From Clostridium lacusfryxellense (GTDB lineage: Bacteria > Bacillota > Clostridia > Clostridiales > Clostridiaceae): 53,279 nucleotides of DNA. Positions 44,031-52,586 of the stretch are shown one piece after another. The stretch covers positions 1 to 53,279 of the forward strand of contig NZ_JAHLEB010000034.1 in assembly GCF_018861735.1 (NCBI RefSeq), read 5' to 3'. Made by a program: the position numbers and the translations under genes. The notes beneath the pieces are model-generated. The model ran no database searches and was not told where the DNA came from. It saw only the letters and a list, made by a program, of their open reading frames with translations. How positions within the stretch are numbered: position 1 is the first letter of the stretch; every line of letters starts with the position of its first letter.

Positions 44031-44042
44031 ATTGTTATTATA

Positions 44043-45253
44043 TTAAGAGTCCTTCTTTGACAAAGGAATTGTAAAAGAAAACTCTGAGCCTTTACCAATT
44101 TGACTTCGTAGCGATATAGAGCCTCCATTTTGCTCAGTGAGATTTTTACAAAGCACCAAACCAAAACCTGTTCCTTTTTCACCTTTAGTACCCCGAACAA
44201 CATTGTTTTTAGTTAAGTCAAAAATAGTATTTATCTTCTCAGTTGACATTCCGAGCCCGTTATCAATTATAATAATTTTTGCAAATCCTTTTTCCATTAT
44301 AACTTTAATATTTAACTGACCATCCATATTCGTAAATTTTATTGCATTTGAGACAAGATTTCTAAGTATTACTTCAATCATGCGCTTATCAGCATATACA
44401 TTAGGGTTATAGCTTAATTCTTCAATAATATTAATCTTTTTTTTAGCTGCAATTCCTTTTAAGATATCTATAGCAGGGCGTATTGATGTTAAAAGAATAA
44501 AGTTTGTTGGGTGAAAAGATAATTCACCAAGCTCACTTTTTGACCATTCTAATAGGTTTTCAAGTAAATGCATACTCTTAGCTGCGGAATCGCCAAGGGT
44601 ACTAAAAAAATTTTCTTCCTTCCACTCCTCATATGTACTCTTATCGAATGCAATCAAGTTCATACTTTGAATTATATTGGCTAGAGGTGAACGTAAATCA
44701 TGTCCGATTATTGAGAAAATTCTATCCTTGGTTGTATTAAGCACCTCTAGTTTTCTATTAGTTTCTTCTTTTTTTTTCATTAAGTCTGAAATAATTGAAT
44801 TCTTTTTATAGAGTTCACGTTGTATATTAATTACATCATTATTAATTACAGCAAGCTCTTGGTAATTACCAGGAGCTTGCTGTAAAATTTCATTTTTTCA
44901 CGTAAAAAATTTACAGGAGCATTGTTTATCTTTATTAAATCTTCATAAAGACCGAGGTAGTTTGTGAAAAATGTAATAATATAATTATTGTCATATTCAA
45001 CTCCACCAAAATCCATAAAAATTGTAGTATTATTATCATCAACAACGCCAATTTCATCTCCAAAAGACACCTTTTCATTTTTTAATGTTAGACTAAAATC
45101 TAAAAACTTATGTATATTATTGGGTTGTACTATTTTAGAGACACTATCAGTCGCATTTATATTAATATTAATATTTTTGATTGCTATAATTTTTGTTATT
45201 ATGAAATTTGAATCGCAGGCAATTACAATCCATTTTTCATCATATGACTTCAT
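44043..45253 (-). pseudogene. PAS-like/histidine kinase, reading frame broken by a -1 shift at an A6 run
   Basis: Two frames make one protein. The first (ATG 45253) encodes a 120-residue PAS-like sensor starting MKSYDEKWIVIACDSNFI and runs to a stop at 44846-44848. The second carries the kinase: IISDLMKKKEE coiled coil, H-box GHDLRSPLANII, N-box NLVSNAIKF, G1 IDNGLGMS, G2 GEKGTGFGLV. Read backward in frame from the kinase, the coding continues through QQAPGNYQELAVINND up to the A run at 44893-44898, where the sensor frame joins exactly if one A is added (FLREK/NEILQQ). The joined protein would be 403 aa. A 34-bp near-palindrome follows 10 nt after the run. It overlaps the B12-sensor gene by 14 bp, so the two are coupled. 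Confidence 0.75.
44849..44882 (-). repeat. 34-bp near-perfect palindrome just after the kinase frameshift site
   Basis: CAGCAAGCTC and GAGCTTGCTG arms plus an inner TGGTAA/TTACCA stem; only one non-pairing pair (T against G). On the coding strand the hairpin starts 10 nt after the A6 run and touches the 0-frame stop. Confidence 0.8.
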
Positions 45254-46328
45254 AAGCACCAGTACTACTACAAAGGTTTTCTGACATTGAATAAACCTCT
45301 TCAAAATCACTTGAAGAAGCATCTGCACCAATTTTTTTCCATAAACTTTTGTCCATGTTAAATGGATAACCACCCACAGTTATAGGAGTAGATATTCCAG
45401 AATCTTTTATTGCCTCAATTAAATCCAGTACTTTTGAGATATTAAATGTCATTGAACAAGAGATTGTAATTATATCTGGTTTTTTTTCATTAATCATTTT
45501 AATTATCCCATGGTGAGACATATTGGCCCCTAAATAGTATGTATTCCAACCACAATATTCCATATAGTCACAGATCATTCTTATACCAAATTCATGAAGT
45601 TCTCCCTGAACACATGTACCTAAAAATACCTTTTTGTTTTTAGGTGTAGAAAATATGCGCTCATAAAGCAGGGACATTGCTACTTGGGATATGGCAGTTG
45701 CAAAATGCTCCTGTGCTACAGTTATTTTATTTTCATGCCATAGTTGTCCAAGTTCTAACTGAAATGGTTGTAAAATATATCTGTAAATATCTTTAATTTC
45801 AATATCACTTCTGGATATATCAGTAAAAAGTTTAATTGCCGATATTTTATTACCAGCATAAATAAACTCACTGTATTTATTTAAAAGCTCTTTAAATGGA
45901 TTATCTTCTTGAAAATATGAGATAGATTCATATTCTTCATTTTTTAGAGACTCTATTCCACTCACAATAAACTCATTAATTTTAGAAAATAATTCTTTAT
46001 CGATTAAACCTGTATCAAATCTTTCTTTAAACACTTCTTTTGTACAAATATAAAATATTTCGATTGAATTTACAGGAAGTTTAAGATTAGTAAACAAGCC
46101 ATTAACCCAGCGGTTGTATTGCTGAAAAAGCAACTTGCTATCTGCTTCAATAGATGAAAGTAAATAATCTATATTAGTTTTTGCATCTTCTAATGCATGA
46201 ATTATACCCTTAGCACCATATCTATTAAATTCTGGTTGAATAATGTATTGCCTATCGATTATATCCTTTATAATAAAGGGAAGATTAGGTCTTAAAAGGT
46301 CAATTTTAAACTTTATTGTACCCATCAT
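45240..46328 (-). CDS. Cobalamin-binding sensor protein (CarH/LitR-like B12 domain without HTH)
   Basis: The 362-aa protein has an N-terminal helical domain of about 170 residues (unrecognised), then a helical cap with the W-x9-EH motif (WHENKITVAQEH) known from light-sensing CarH/LitR proteins, then a Rossmann cobalamin domain with ELHEFG (the E/D-x-H-x-x-G motif supplying the cobalt-ligating His), SMT and GG. It lacks the MerR-type DNA-binding domain, so it must signal through another protein. ATG 46328 is chosen for GGAGG spacing. The histidine kinase gene overlaps its stop by 14 bp, which suggests a B12- or light-responsive two-component input. Confidence 0.85.
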   Translation of the reverse strand: MMGTIKFKIDLLRPNLPFIIKDIIDRQYIIQPEFNRYGAKGIIHALEDAKTNIDYLLSSIEADSKLLFQQYNRWVNGLFTNLKLPVNSIEIFYICTKEVFKERFDTGLIDKELFSKINEFIVSGIESLKNEEYESISYFQEDNPFKELLNKYSEFIYAGNKISAIKLFTDISRSDIEIKDIYRYILQPFQLELGQLWHENKITVAQEHFATAISQVAMSLLYERIFSTPKNKKVFLGTCVQGELHEFGIRMICDYMEYCGWNTYYLGANMSHHGIIKMINEKKPDIITISCSMTFNISKVLDLIEAIKDSGISTPITVGGYPFNMDKSLWKKIGADASSSDFEEVYSMSENLCSSTGAYEVI

Positions 46329-46734
46329 AATAGACGCCTCCATATTATTATTATTATTATATATAAATCTACATCTTAAAAATCAATTTAACGTTTTATC
46401 CTGCATATATATATTTTATACTTATAATCTAAATTATGTTATATATATTTATAATAAATGAATATAGTTTGTCTATAAATAATTAAACTACAGGCTAATT
46501 ATCAATTAAGTGGACAATAAAGTAAAAAAATCATTAAAATAAAGGGGAATAATGTCTTGTGTCGAATAAATATTATAAGTTTTAAAATCAAATAAATGTA
46601 TTATATTGAAATAGATGGTTGAAAATAAAGATTATTGCTGGAGTTGGGTATCTAATAAAAAAAAATTTAGTAATGATGATAAAATATAGATGAGTATTTT
46701 TAAGATCTAAATATAAGAAAGAGGATGATAAATA
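46329..46734. promoter_or_regulatory. Divergent region between the B12-sensor operon and the hybrid kinase
   Basis: About 400 bp with no convincing gene. A 5-codon frame (ATG 46552, MSCVE) follows AAAGGGG but is likely chance. Promoter boxes are not resolved by eye; no repeat matching the neighbouring controlled units is seen. Confidence 0.5.
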
Positions 46735-47955
46735 ATGGAATATACTAATAAAATAAAAATTCTAATTGTAGATGATGATCCTACAAGTCGTATCATTTTA
46801 AAAAAAATTCTGAGTAAGGTTGGGTATGAAATTACACAGGCTGATTGTGGTAAAGATGCCTTAGAAAAAATAGTAATAGAAAAGCCAAACTTAGTAATAC
46901 TAGATATTGATCTTCCTGATATTACTGGCTATGAGGTATGTATACAGATAAAATCAAATCCAGATACTGAATATCTACCAGTACTTAACATTTCTTCCTA
47001 TTTCACAAAAGAAGAAGATTGGATTCACGGGCTGGAATGTGGAGCGGATAATTATCTAACAAAACCTATTAATCCCCAAGTTCTAGTTGCTATTGTAAAG
47101 AGTATGCTGAAAATTCAAAATACTGAAAGTAAGCTTAGAATTGCACTTAAAGATGCAGAATCTGCAAATGATATAAAGACACAGTTTTTAGCAAATATTT
47201 CACATGAATTAAAAACACCCATAAATGTAATTGTTTCTGCTTTGCAAATGTCGAACATTATTATTAAGGATATAGCAGTACCAGATATTAAGAATAAATT
47301 ATATAAATATAGCGGTATGATGAAGCAGAATAGCTACAGGCTAATTAGACTTATAAATAACTTAATAGACATTACTAAAATTGATTCAGGATTTATAAAT
47401 ATGATGAGAAGAAATGTTGATATTATAAAAATTGTGGAGGATATAACTTTATCAGTAGCAAGTTTTGTTGAAAGTAAACAAATCGAACTTATATTTGATA
47501 CAGATATAGAAGAAAAGATTACTGCTTGTGACCCAGATAAAGTAGAAACAATAATATTTAATCTTTTATCTAATGCAACTAAATTTACTAATGCTGGAGG
47601 TAAAATTACTGTAAATATATTTGATATGGATGAGTATATAATTATTTCAGTTAAGGATACAGGTATTGGAATAGAAGATGTGGATAAGCAAAAGATTTTT
47701 GAAAGATTTTTACAAGTTGACGATACTTCACATAGAAATAACGAAGGCAGTGGTATAGGATTAGCTTTGGTAAAATCTTTTGTTGAAATGCAAGGTGGTG
47801 AAATAACTGTAGAAAGTACTTACGGGGTTGGAAGTAACTTCATTGTTAAACTTCCAATAGTATTAATAGATGAAATTAAGGAGAAAAATGGAGACAATAT
47901 TATGGAAAGTTATGTGCATAAAATGAATATAGAGTTTTCAGATGTATACACTTAA
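46735..47955 (+). CDS. Response regulator/histidine kinase hybrid (REC-HisKA-HATPase)
   Basis: The 406-aa protein has an N-terminal receiver domain (1-125; acidic pocket DDD at 13-15, phospho-acceptor Asp57, Lys110) followed by HisKA (His157 in NISHELKTPINVI) and HATPase (NLLSNATKF, DTGIGI, GSGIGLALVK). A receiver placed before the kinase is the reverse of a classic hybrid and suggests it receives phosphate from another kinase, most simply the neighbouring B12-linked one. There is no membrane segment, so it is cytoplasmic. An output domain is absent. A GAGGATG site lies ahead of the ATG. Confidence 0.93.
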   Translation: MEYTNKIKILIVDDDPTSRIILKKILSKVGYEITQADCGKDALEKIVIEKPNLVILDIDLPDITGYEVCIQIKSNPDTEYLPVLNISSYFTKEEDWIHGLECGADNYLTKPINPQVLVAIVKSMLKIQNTESKLRIALKDAESANDIKTQFLANISHELKTPINVIVSALQMSNIIIKDIAVPDIKNKLYKYSGMMKQNSYRLIRLINNLIDITKIDSGFINMMRRNVDIIKIVEDITLSVASFVESKQIELIFDTDIEEKITACDPDKVETIIFNLLSNATKFTNAGGKITVNIFDMDEYIIISVKDTGIGIEDVDKQKIFERFLQVDDTSHRNNEGSGIGLALVKSFVEMQGGEITVESTYGVGSNFIVKLPIVLIDEIKEKNGDNIMESYVHKMNIEFSDVYT

Positions 47956-48073
47956 CCTACAACTATAAATCTGTAAATACGCAGGCACTGCTAGAAAGTC
48001 TATCTACGAATTATAGTAACAAAACAATGGTAGTGGAATAATATACATTATAAATATTATTTTGGAGGTACTT

Positions 48074-48577
48074 ATGTACGACTATCGTTGCAAGAATTGT
48101 GAAAATCTTGGACAGTGTATGCCCATGATGAATATGCCCATGATGAATATGCCTATGATGAATATGCCCATGATGAATATGCCTATGGAGAATATGTCTA
48201 TGATGAACATGCCAATGGCAAATATGCCTATGTATGAAAATCAAATGCTTGAGTGTGATGAGGATGATGAAGATTTAAAAATCATGTATCCTAAGGTTTA
48301 TATAAAAATGCATCCAATGGTTAAACATCATTATGATATAATGGTGGCCAAATATGGTAGAATGTATTGTCCGAGCGAAGATGAAATGGATCATATGTGT
48401 AAGGATATATGTGACAAGTATAAAGAACATCATAAACGTGATATTGATGATGAGGATTATGATTGCGAAGATTCAAATATGAGACAAAGAGGTCGCTATG
48501 GTGCCGGACTTGGCGATATAGCTAGAATATTACTTATTGGAAATTTAATTACAGGAAGAAATTATTTCGGATGGTAG
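48074..48577 (+). CDS. Met-rich repeat protein, possible spore coat component
   Basis: The 167-aa protein has a short Cys-containing head (MYDYRCKNCENLGQC), about seven copies of a five-residue MPMMN-type repeat, and a C-terminal part with MYPKVYIKMHPMVKHHYDIM, a YP-x-x-Y-x-x-x-x-P-x-V phrase that recurs in small Clostridium spore-associated proteins, followed by a His/Asp/Glu-rich stretch and a Gly/Arg tail. Spore coat or metal-binding roles are guesses. ATG 48074 is set by GGAGG (48064-48068); an in-frame TTG at 48062 is less likely. It stands alone. Confidence 0.7.
   Translation: MYDYRCKNCENLGQCMPMMNMPMMNMPMMNMPMMNMPMENMSMMNMPMANMPMYENQMLECDEDDEDLKIMYPKVYIKMHPMVKHHYDIMVAKYGRMYCPSEDEMDHMCKDICDKYKEHHKRDIDDEDYDCEDSNMRQRGRYGAGLGDIARILLIGNLITGRNYFGW
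48119..48232 (+). repeat. 15-bp coding tandem repeat (MPMMN)
   Basis: The 15-bp unit (ATG CCC ATG ATG AAT and close variants) is repeated seven times. The first four units are nearly identical, later ones diverge (MPMEN, MSMMN, MPMAN), a pattern expected of a repeat that expands by slippage. Confidence 0.9.
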
Positions 48578-48631
48578 TATTATTGAGAAATAATGCTTGG
48601 TAAAACGAGTTAGCGTTTAGTATTATTATTG

Positions 48632-48670
48632 CAAAGGAACTGCTTAATTAAAATTTGAGTGGTTTCTTTG
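48632..48670 (+). terminator. Weak hairpin after the repeat-protein gene
   Basis: Nine-bp arms with one mismatch (48632-48640 and 48662-48670) and a large loop; no strong T run. It may be a poor terminator or chance. Confidence 0.35.
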
Positions 48671-48808
48671 TCGTTTCAATATAATACAATTTTTTTATAG
48701 GGGATATGTTATAGTGTCTGGTAAATAGTGCATACATATCCGAGAGAGTATATAATATAGAAATACAACTTGATTTGTAATAAATAAATTTAAATATAGG
48801 AGAAAGAA

Positions 48809-49279
48809 ATGATAAAAACAAATGTTATGCGAATTTTAGATAAAATGAAAGTGGAATACGGCGCTATAACTTATGATAAGAAGGATGATAAAATAGACGG
48901 AGTATCTGTGGCTAAAAAAATAGGAAGAGATGAAAAATATGTCTATAAAACTTTAGTTACAATGGGAAGTTCTAAAACTATTTATGTTATCTTAATTCCA
49001 GTTAGAGAAGAAATAGACTTTAAGAAAGCTGGAAAAGCAACCAATGAGAAGAAAATTGAGATGTTAGATTTAATAGATTTGCAAAAATATACGGGATATG
49101 TTAGAGGTGGATGTTCCCCTATAGGTATGAAAAAACAGTATAAAACATTAATTGATAAAAACGCTGTTAATATAGAAAAGGTAATTGTAAGTGGTGGGAA
49201 GATAGGATATCAAGTGGAAATAAATGTAGTTTCGTTAAGGGGAATTGTAGATGGACAATTTGTAGATTTGATAAAATAA
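48809..49279 (+). CDS. ybaK: Cys-tRNA(Pro)/Cys-tRNA deacylase YbaK
   Basis: The 156-aa protein matches the YbaK subgroup (MIKTNVMRILDKMKVEYG start, SVAKKIGRDEKYVYKTLV, GYVRGGCSPIGMKKQY with the GGCSP loop). It removes Cys from mischarged tRNAPro. It is distinct from the YbaK-like protein at 42980, which has the longer PAAGSAF C-terminal type. The upstream gap (230 bp) has no gene. A terminator follows. Confidence 0.93.
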   Translation: MIKTNVMRILDKMKVEYGAITYDKKDDKIDGVSVAKKIGRDEKYVYKTLVTMGSSKTIYVILIPVREEIDFKKAGKATNEKKIEMLDLIDLQKYTGYVRGGCSPIGMKKQYKTLIDKNAVNIEKVIVSGGKIGYQVEINVVSLRGIVDGQFVDLIK

Positions 49280-49308
49280 AACAGATATTCTAGAATATAA
49301 TATTTATA

Positions 49309-49347
49309 AAAAGATGACTCCTACGCTTTTAGTAGAAATCATCTTTA
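49309..49347. terminator. Bidirectional terminator between ybaK and the amino-acid transporter
   Basis: Outer AAAGATGA/TCATCTTT and inner CTAC/GTAG stems separated by small bulges, flanked by A and T tracts. Confidence 0.75.
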
Positions 49348-49358
49348 AGAAAAAAATA

Positions 49359-50870
49359 TTAAATATTTGTATACTTTCTTTCATACATCCAATACATTAA
49401 CCATGCAACGAAAGCAAAGAAAATAGGCCCTGCTACGCTCCAAATTGTTATTGACAAATTACCTTCTAGTGCTGGTTGTATTATTGAGAAAAAATTCGCA
49501 AATCCAACAGTGAACATAACTACTACTGTCCATATTACGGCACTTGAATCAGTTTTAAACATTTCGAAAGGCTTAACAATATCTTTATTTTTCTTGAATG
49601 GTATGAATGCATATGCAATAAACAAGTATGGAAGAGTCATAGCAACATTAGTCATCGCTACTAATACATCAAAGAATCCAGACATAGTCTCTCCGCCAAA
49701 GGATATAAGAGCAATCATAATACAAACTATTGCAGCTTGTATCCACATTGCGTATTGAGGCATTCCGTTTTTCATTTCTGCAAGTCTTCCAGGCCATAAC
49801 TTTGCTGGAGTTCCCTCAATTATTTGTTTCAATGGAGAAAACATTAATGTGAAGAAAGCGCCTGCTAAAGCTAAGAACATTGAAATTCCAACAAACCTAG
49901 ATATTCCATGTGCCATAGCAAGTGAAGTTGCTTCGTTCGCGCCAAATGCTTGTCCAAGAGCATATCCTAGGTTACCCATTACTACATAACCAGCGTTACC
50001 TAAATGAACACTCTTATCATTCATAACATTTTGCCAGTTAGTAAATATCCCAACAAGGAATATTCCAAGTGAGTATCCAATTGAGATAACAACTGCTGAA
50101 ATAACAACACCTTTAGGGAATGTTTTCTCTGCATTTTCTGTTTCATCAACCAGACCTCCAACAACTTCGATACCACCATAAGCGAATAATGCAAATACTA
50201 TAAAAGCAAAGGATGATATTATATTTCCAGTGTAAGCAGGATTTGGTGATGTTGTAAATGAGCTAAGTCCAATTACTGGTTGAGCTAACTGGCCGTGATT
50301 TCCTATTAAAACGAGTATGGCTCCAATCAATAAGACTATGTTTAATGCTGCAACTGCTGTTCCACCTAATGAAGTTACCTTCTTAATCTTTTCTAATCCT
50401 TTAGTTGATATAAATGTAACAAATATTATCCAAATAATTCCAAGTATTCCTAGAGTTTTAGGCCCAGTCAGTCCTGTAAATCCAAATAATGCCCAGGCTT
50501 GAGTTGTATCTTTACCAAATAGAGCATTTGATATAGGAACCCAAACACCCGAGGCAACATTAACCATCCAAACTATATATGATGAATACCACATGAAAGT
50601 TCCCATAAAAGCAAATTTGGCACCTACAGATTTTTCCATCCATGAATAAATTCCACCTTTTTCATTCTTGAAAGCTGCACCAAATTCAGCCATCATGAAA
50701 GCAAAAGGAATAAAAAATGTTATTCCCGATATGATGAACCATGGAATAGCGGCATACCCCATCTTATAAAATGATCTTGGAATGTTGTTAAATCCATAAA
50801 CTGAAGTAAAAATCATCAAAACCAATGATACCAATGTTAAATGTTTAGCTTTTATTATTTTTTCTGACAT
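49359..50870 (-). CDS. yjeM: YjeM-type APC-family amino acid transporter
   Basis: The 503-aa protein has twelve membrane segments and APC features: VYGFNNIPRSFYKMGYAAIPWF, EFGAAFKNEKGGIYSWMEKSVG and YGGIEVVGGLVDETENAEKTFPKGV. It belongs to the glutamate/GABA antiporter branch (YjeM). Substrate is a guess. AAAGGAG precedes the ATG. It is divergent from the PLP-GNAT gene with about 280 bp between, and could supply its amino-acid substrate. Confidence 0.92.
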   Translation of the reverse strand: MSEKIIKAKHLTLVSLVLMIFTSVYGFNNIPRSFYKMGYAAIPWFIISGITFFIPFAFMMAEFGAAFKNEKGGIYSWMEKSVGAKFAFMGTFMWYSSYIVWMVNVASGVWVPISNALFGKDTTQAWALFGFTGLTGPKTLGILGIIWIIFVTFISTKGLEKIKKVTSLGGTAVAALNIVLLIGAILVLIGNHGQLAQPVIGLSSFTTSPNPAYTGNIISSFAFIVFALFAYGGIEVVGGLVDETENAEKTFPKGVVISAVVISIGYSLGIFLVGIFTNWQNVMNDKSVHLGNAGYVVMGNLGYALGQAFGANEATSLAMAHGISRFVGISMFLALAGAFFTLMFSPLKQIIEGTPAKLWPGRLAEMKNGMPQYAMWIQAAIVCIMIALISFGGETMSGFFDVLVAMTNVAMTLPYLFIAYAFIPFKKNKDIVKPFEMFKTDSSAVIWTVVVMFTVGFANFFSIIQPALEGNLSITIWSVAGPIFFAFVAWLMYWMYERKYTNI

Positions 50871-51084
50871 GTTTTTCTCCTTTCGTTGTTAACTAGTAAA
50901 TTTAATCCGTCATTCTAATAATATCATATTATGTGTCATTCTACATAGAAATTATAATTGTATTATAAAGTTACAAAAATATAATTATAATATTCGGAAA
51001 TGGGTAGGCTATATTTGTAGATTTCGACCTATAATGATATACTATATACAATTAAGACTATAGTTTCACAAAATGGGCATTCTA

Positions 51085-51117
51085 ACTCTAATAGTGTAAA
51101 TAGGTTAGAGTGTTTTT
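51085..51117 (+). terminator. Hairpin with T run in the leader of the PLP-GNAT gene
   Basis: Seven-bp arms (51085-51091 and 51105-51111) with a 13-nt loop, followed by GTTTTT; it lies 36 bp before the gene start, as an attenuator would. No antiterminator partner is evident. Confidence 0.4.
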
Positions 51118-51152
51118 GAATTTAAGCACAATTAAGTGTTGAAGGAGATATT

Positions 51153-52520
51153 ATGCGAAAAAGTGGAAGAACACCATTATTGAGAGCAAAAAAAATTGAG
51201 AAAGCATTGGGTATAGAAGAGATATATTTAAAACTTGAAGGAGCTAACCCATCAGGACATAAATACGACCGTATTGCAGAAGTTCTAGTAAGAGATGCTA
51301 TTGCTACTGGGTTTAAAGAAATATTAGTTGATGGATCTTATTGTTACATACAATCAGTTATGCTATTTGCAAAAATTGAAGAACTTGGCGTTAAAGTACC
51401 TCTATTTAAACAAGAAAAATGGAAACTATCAAGACTAGATAAATCAAATTTATTTGACCTAAGGGATAAAAAGGACGCGTTTACTCGTCTACAGTTAAGA
51501 GATATAGCAGAAAAGAATAACATGTATTTGATGTGTGAATGGAATTTAAACAACATTATTAGTCATCTTGTCCTAGAGGACATGATGAAAGAGTGTTTGG
51601 AGCGTATGGATTTTAAAGTTGATACTATAACACTACAATTAGGATATGGATATACACTTTCAAGTGTATATAGTGGATTAATCAAAAGCTGGGTAGATGA
51701 AGAGTTATCTGATATGCCTCAGTTATTATGTGGTTCAAGCCCAGCTTGGCAGGAAGTACTAGATCAATATGCTAATAAAATGAACATAGGCAAGATGGAA
51801 AGCAAACTGATAGAAAATAATGAGAATAATTCTGAAAAAAAAGATTTACAATTGTCTGAAAAACATTCAGATATTGCTTCCTCGATTATGAAAATTATTA
51901 TGGAAACACGAGTAGAAATGATTGGTATCGAAGAGGATGAACTTAAGCAAGCTGTAACAATGTTAAAAGAACTTGAAGGTGTTATGATTTCAAGAAAAGA
52001 AGCATATGCAATGGCTGCATTTATTAAAAAAACAAAGCAAGGATTGTTAAGTAACGGGAAACATTTAATTATATTAAATGATGCTAGAAGTGAAATCGAA
52101 GTATGTGAAATTAAAAGCTTCAGCGATAAAAGCAAAGAGGATTTAATTGAAATGACACGAACTTGGCTTGCAACTTATAATGATTCGGTGGGAGAGACCG
52201 TAGATGCTATAGAAAAAGCTATGAAAGAGGGATTTTTGTTAATAGCCAAGCGAAATGGCGAAGAACAAGGTATATGTATTGTAGTAAGCATGGGGTTCAA
52301 AAGGTTTATTCCAACTTATCATCTAGCATATATTGGTGTTAAACCAGGCAATAAAGGTCGTGGTGTGGCATCCGAACTTATAGGACGTGCAATAGAACTC
52401 ACAGATGGGAATCTTTCTCTTCATGTAGACCTTGATAATAAACGTGCTAAAAACCTCTATCGCAAGATGGGATTTAATCATGTATACGACCGTATGATAT
52501 ACAATCATCCAAATGAATAA
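51153..52520 (+). CDS. Fusion of a threonine-synthase-like PLP enzyme and a GNAT acetyltransferase
   Basis: The 455-aa protein has a fold-type II PLP half (about 1-215: RTPLLRAKKIEKALGIEEIYLKLEGANPSGHKYDR, then a later QLGYGYTLSSVYSGL in place of a usual GxGxT loop) and a C-terminal GNAT half (about 325-455; VKPGNKGRGVASELIGRAIEL acetyl-CoA loop). In threonine synthases the PLP lysine lies in SFKDR; here it would be HKYDR, shifted by one residue, and the usual substrate loop (SGNxA) is not seen (DGSYCYIQSV is in its place). The enzyme half is therefore diverged or partly inactive. Its substrate is unknown. It is divergent from yjeM. Confidence 0.75.
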   Translation: MRKSGRTPLLRAKKIEKALGIEEIYLKLEGANPSGHKYDRIAEVLVRDAIATGFKEILVDGSYCYIQSVMLFAKIEELGVKVPLFKQEKWKLSRLDKSNLFDLRDKKDAFTRLQLRDIAEKNNMYLMCEWNLNNIISHLVLEDMMKECLERMDFKVDTITLQLGYGYTLSSVYSGLIKSWVDEELSDMPQLLCGSSPAWQEVLDQYANKMNIGKMESKLIENNENNSEKKDLQLSEKHSDIASSIMKIIMETRVEMIGIEEDELKQAVTMLKELEGVMISRKEAYAMAAFIKKTKQGLLSNGKHLIILNDARSEIEVCEIKSFSDKSKEDLIEMTRTWLATYNDSVGETVDAIEKAMKEGFLLIAKRNGEEQGICIVVSMGFKRFIPTYHLAYIGVKPGNKGRGVASELIGRAIELTDGNLSLHVDLDNKRAKNLYRKMGFNHVYDRMIYNHPNE

Positions 52521-52533
52521 ATATAAAATTAAG

Positions 52534-52581
52534 AGAGGTTACCTCTGAAATATGTATTTCAGTAGGTAACCTCTTTTTTAT
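52534..52581. terminator. Bidirectional terminator after the PLP-GNAT gene
   Basis: Eleven-bp outer arms (52534-52544 and 52564-52574) with a second inner 8-bp stem and TTTTTT after. Confidence 0.88.
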
Positions 52582-52586
52582 GTATT

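Noticed and set aside
45254-45373. Upstream extension of the kinase sensor frame to 45373
   Set aside because: It runs inside the B12-sensor gene in a different frame and encodes an unlikely hydrophobic string; the ATG at 45253 just before that gene's stop is the realistic start.
48119-48232. CRISPR-like array
   Set aside because: The 15-bp units have no spacers, keep the reading frame and encode a peptide repeat.
48011-48244. Minus-strand histidine-rich frame opposite the Met-rich repeat
   Set aside because: It is the reverse complement of the MPMMN repeat (CAT codons), with no ribosome site, and is a shadow frame.
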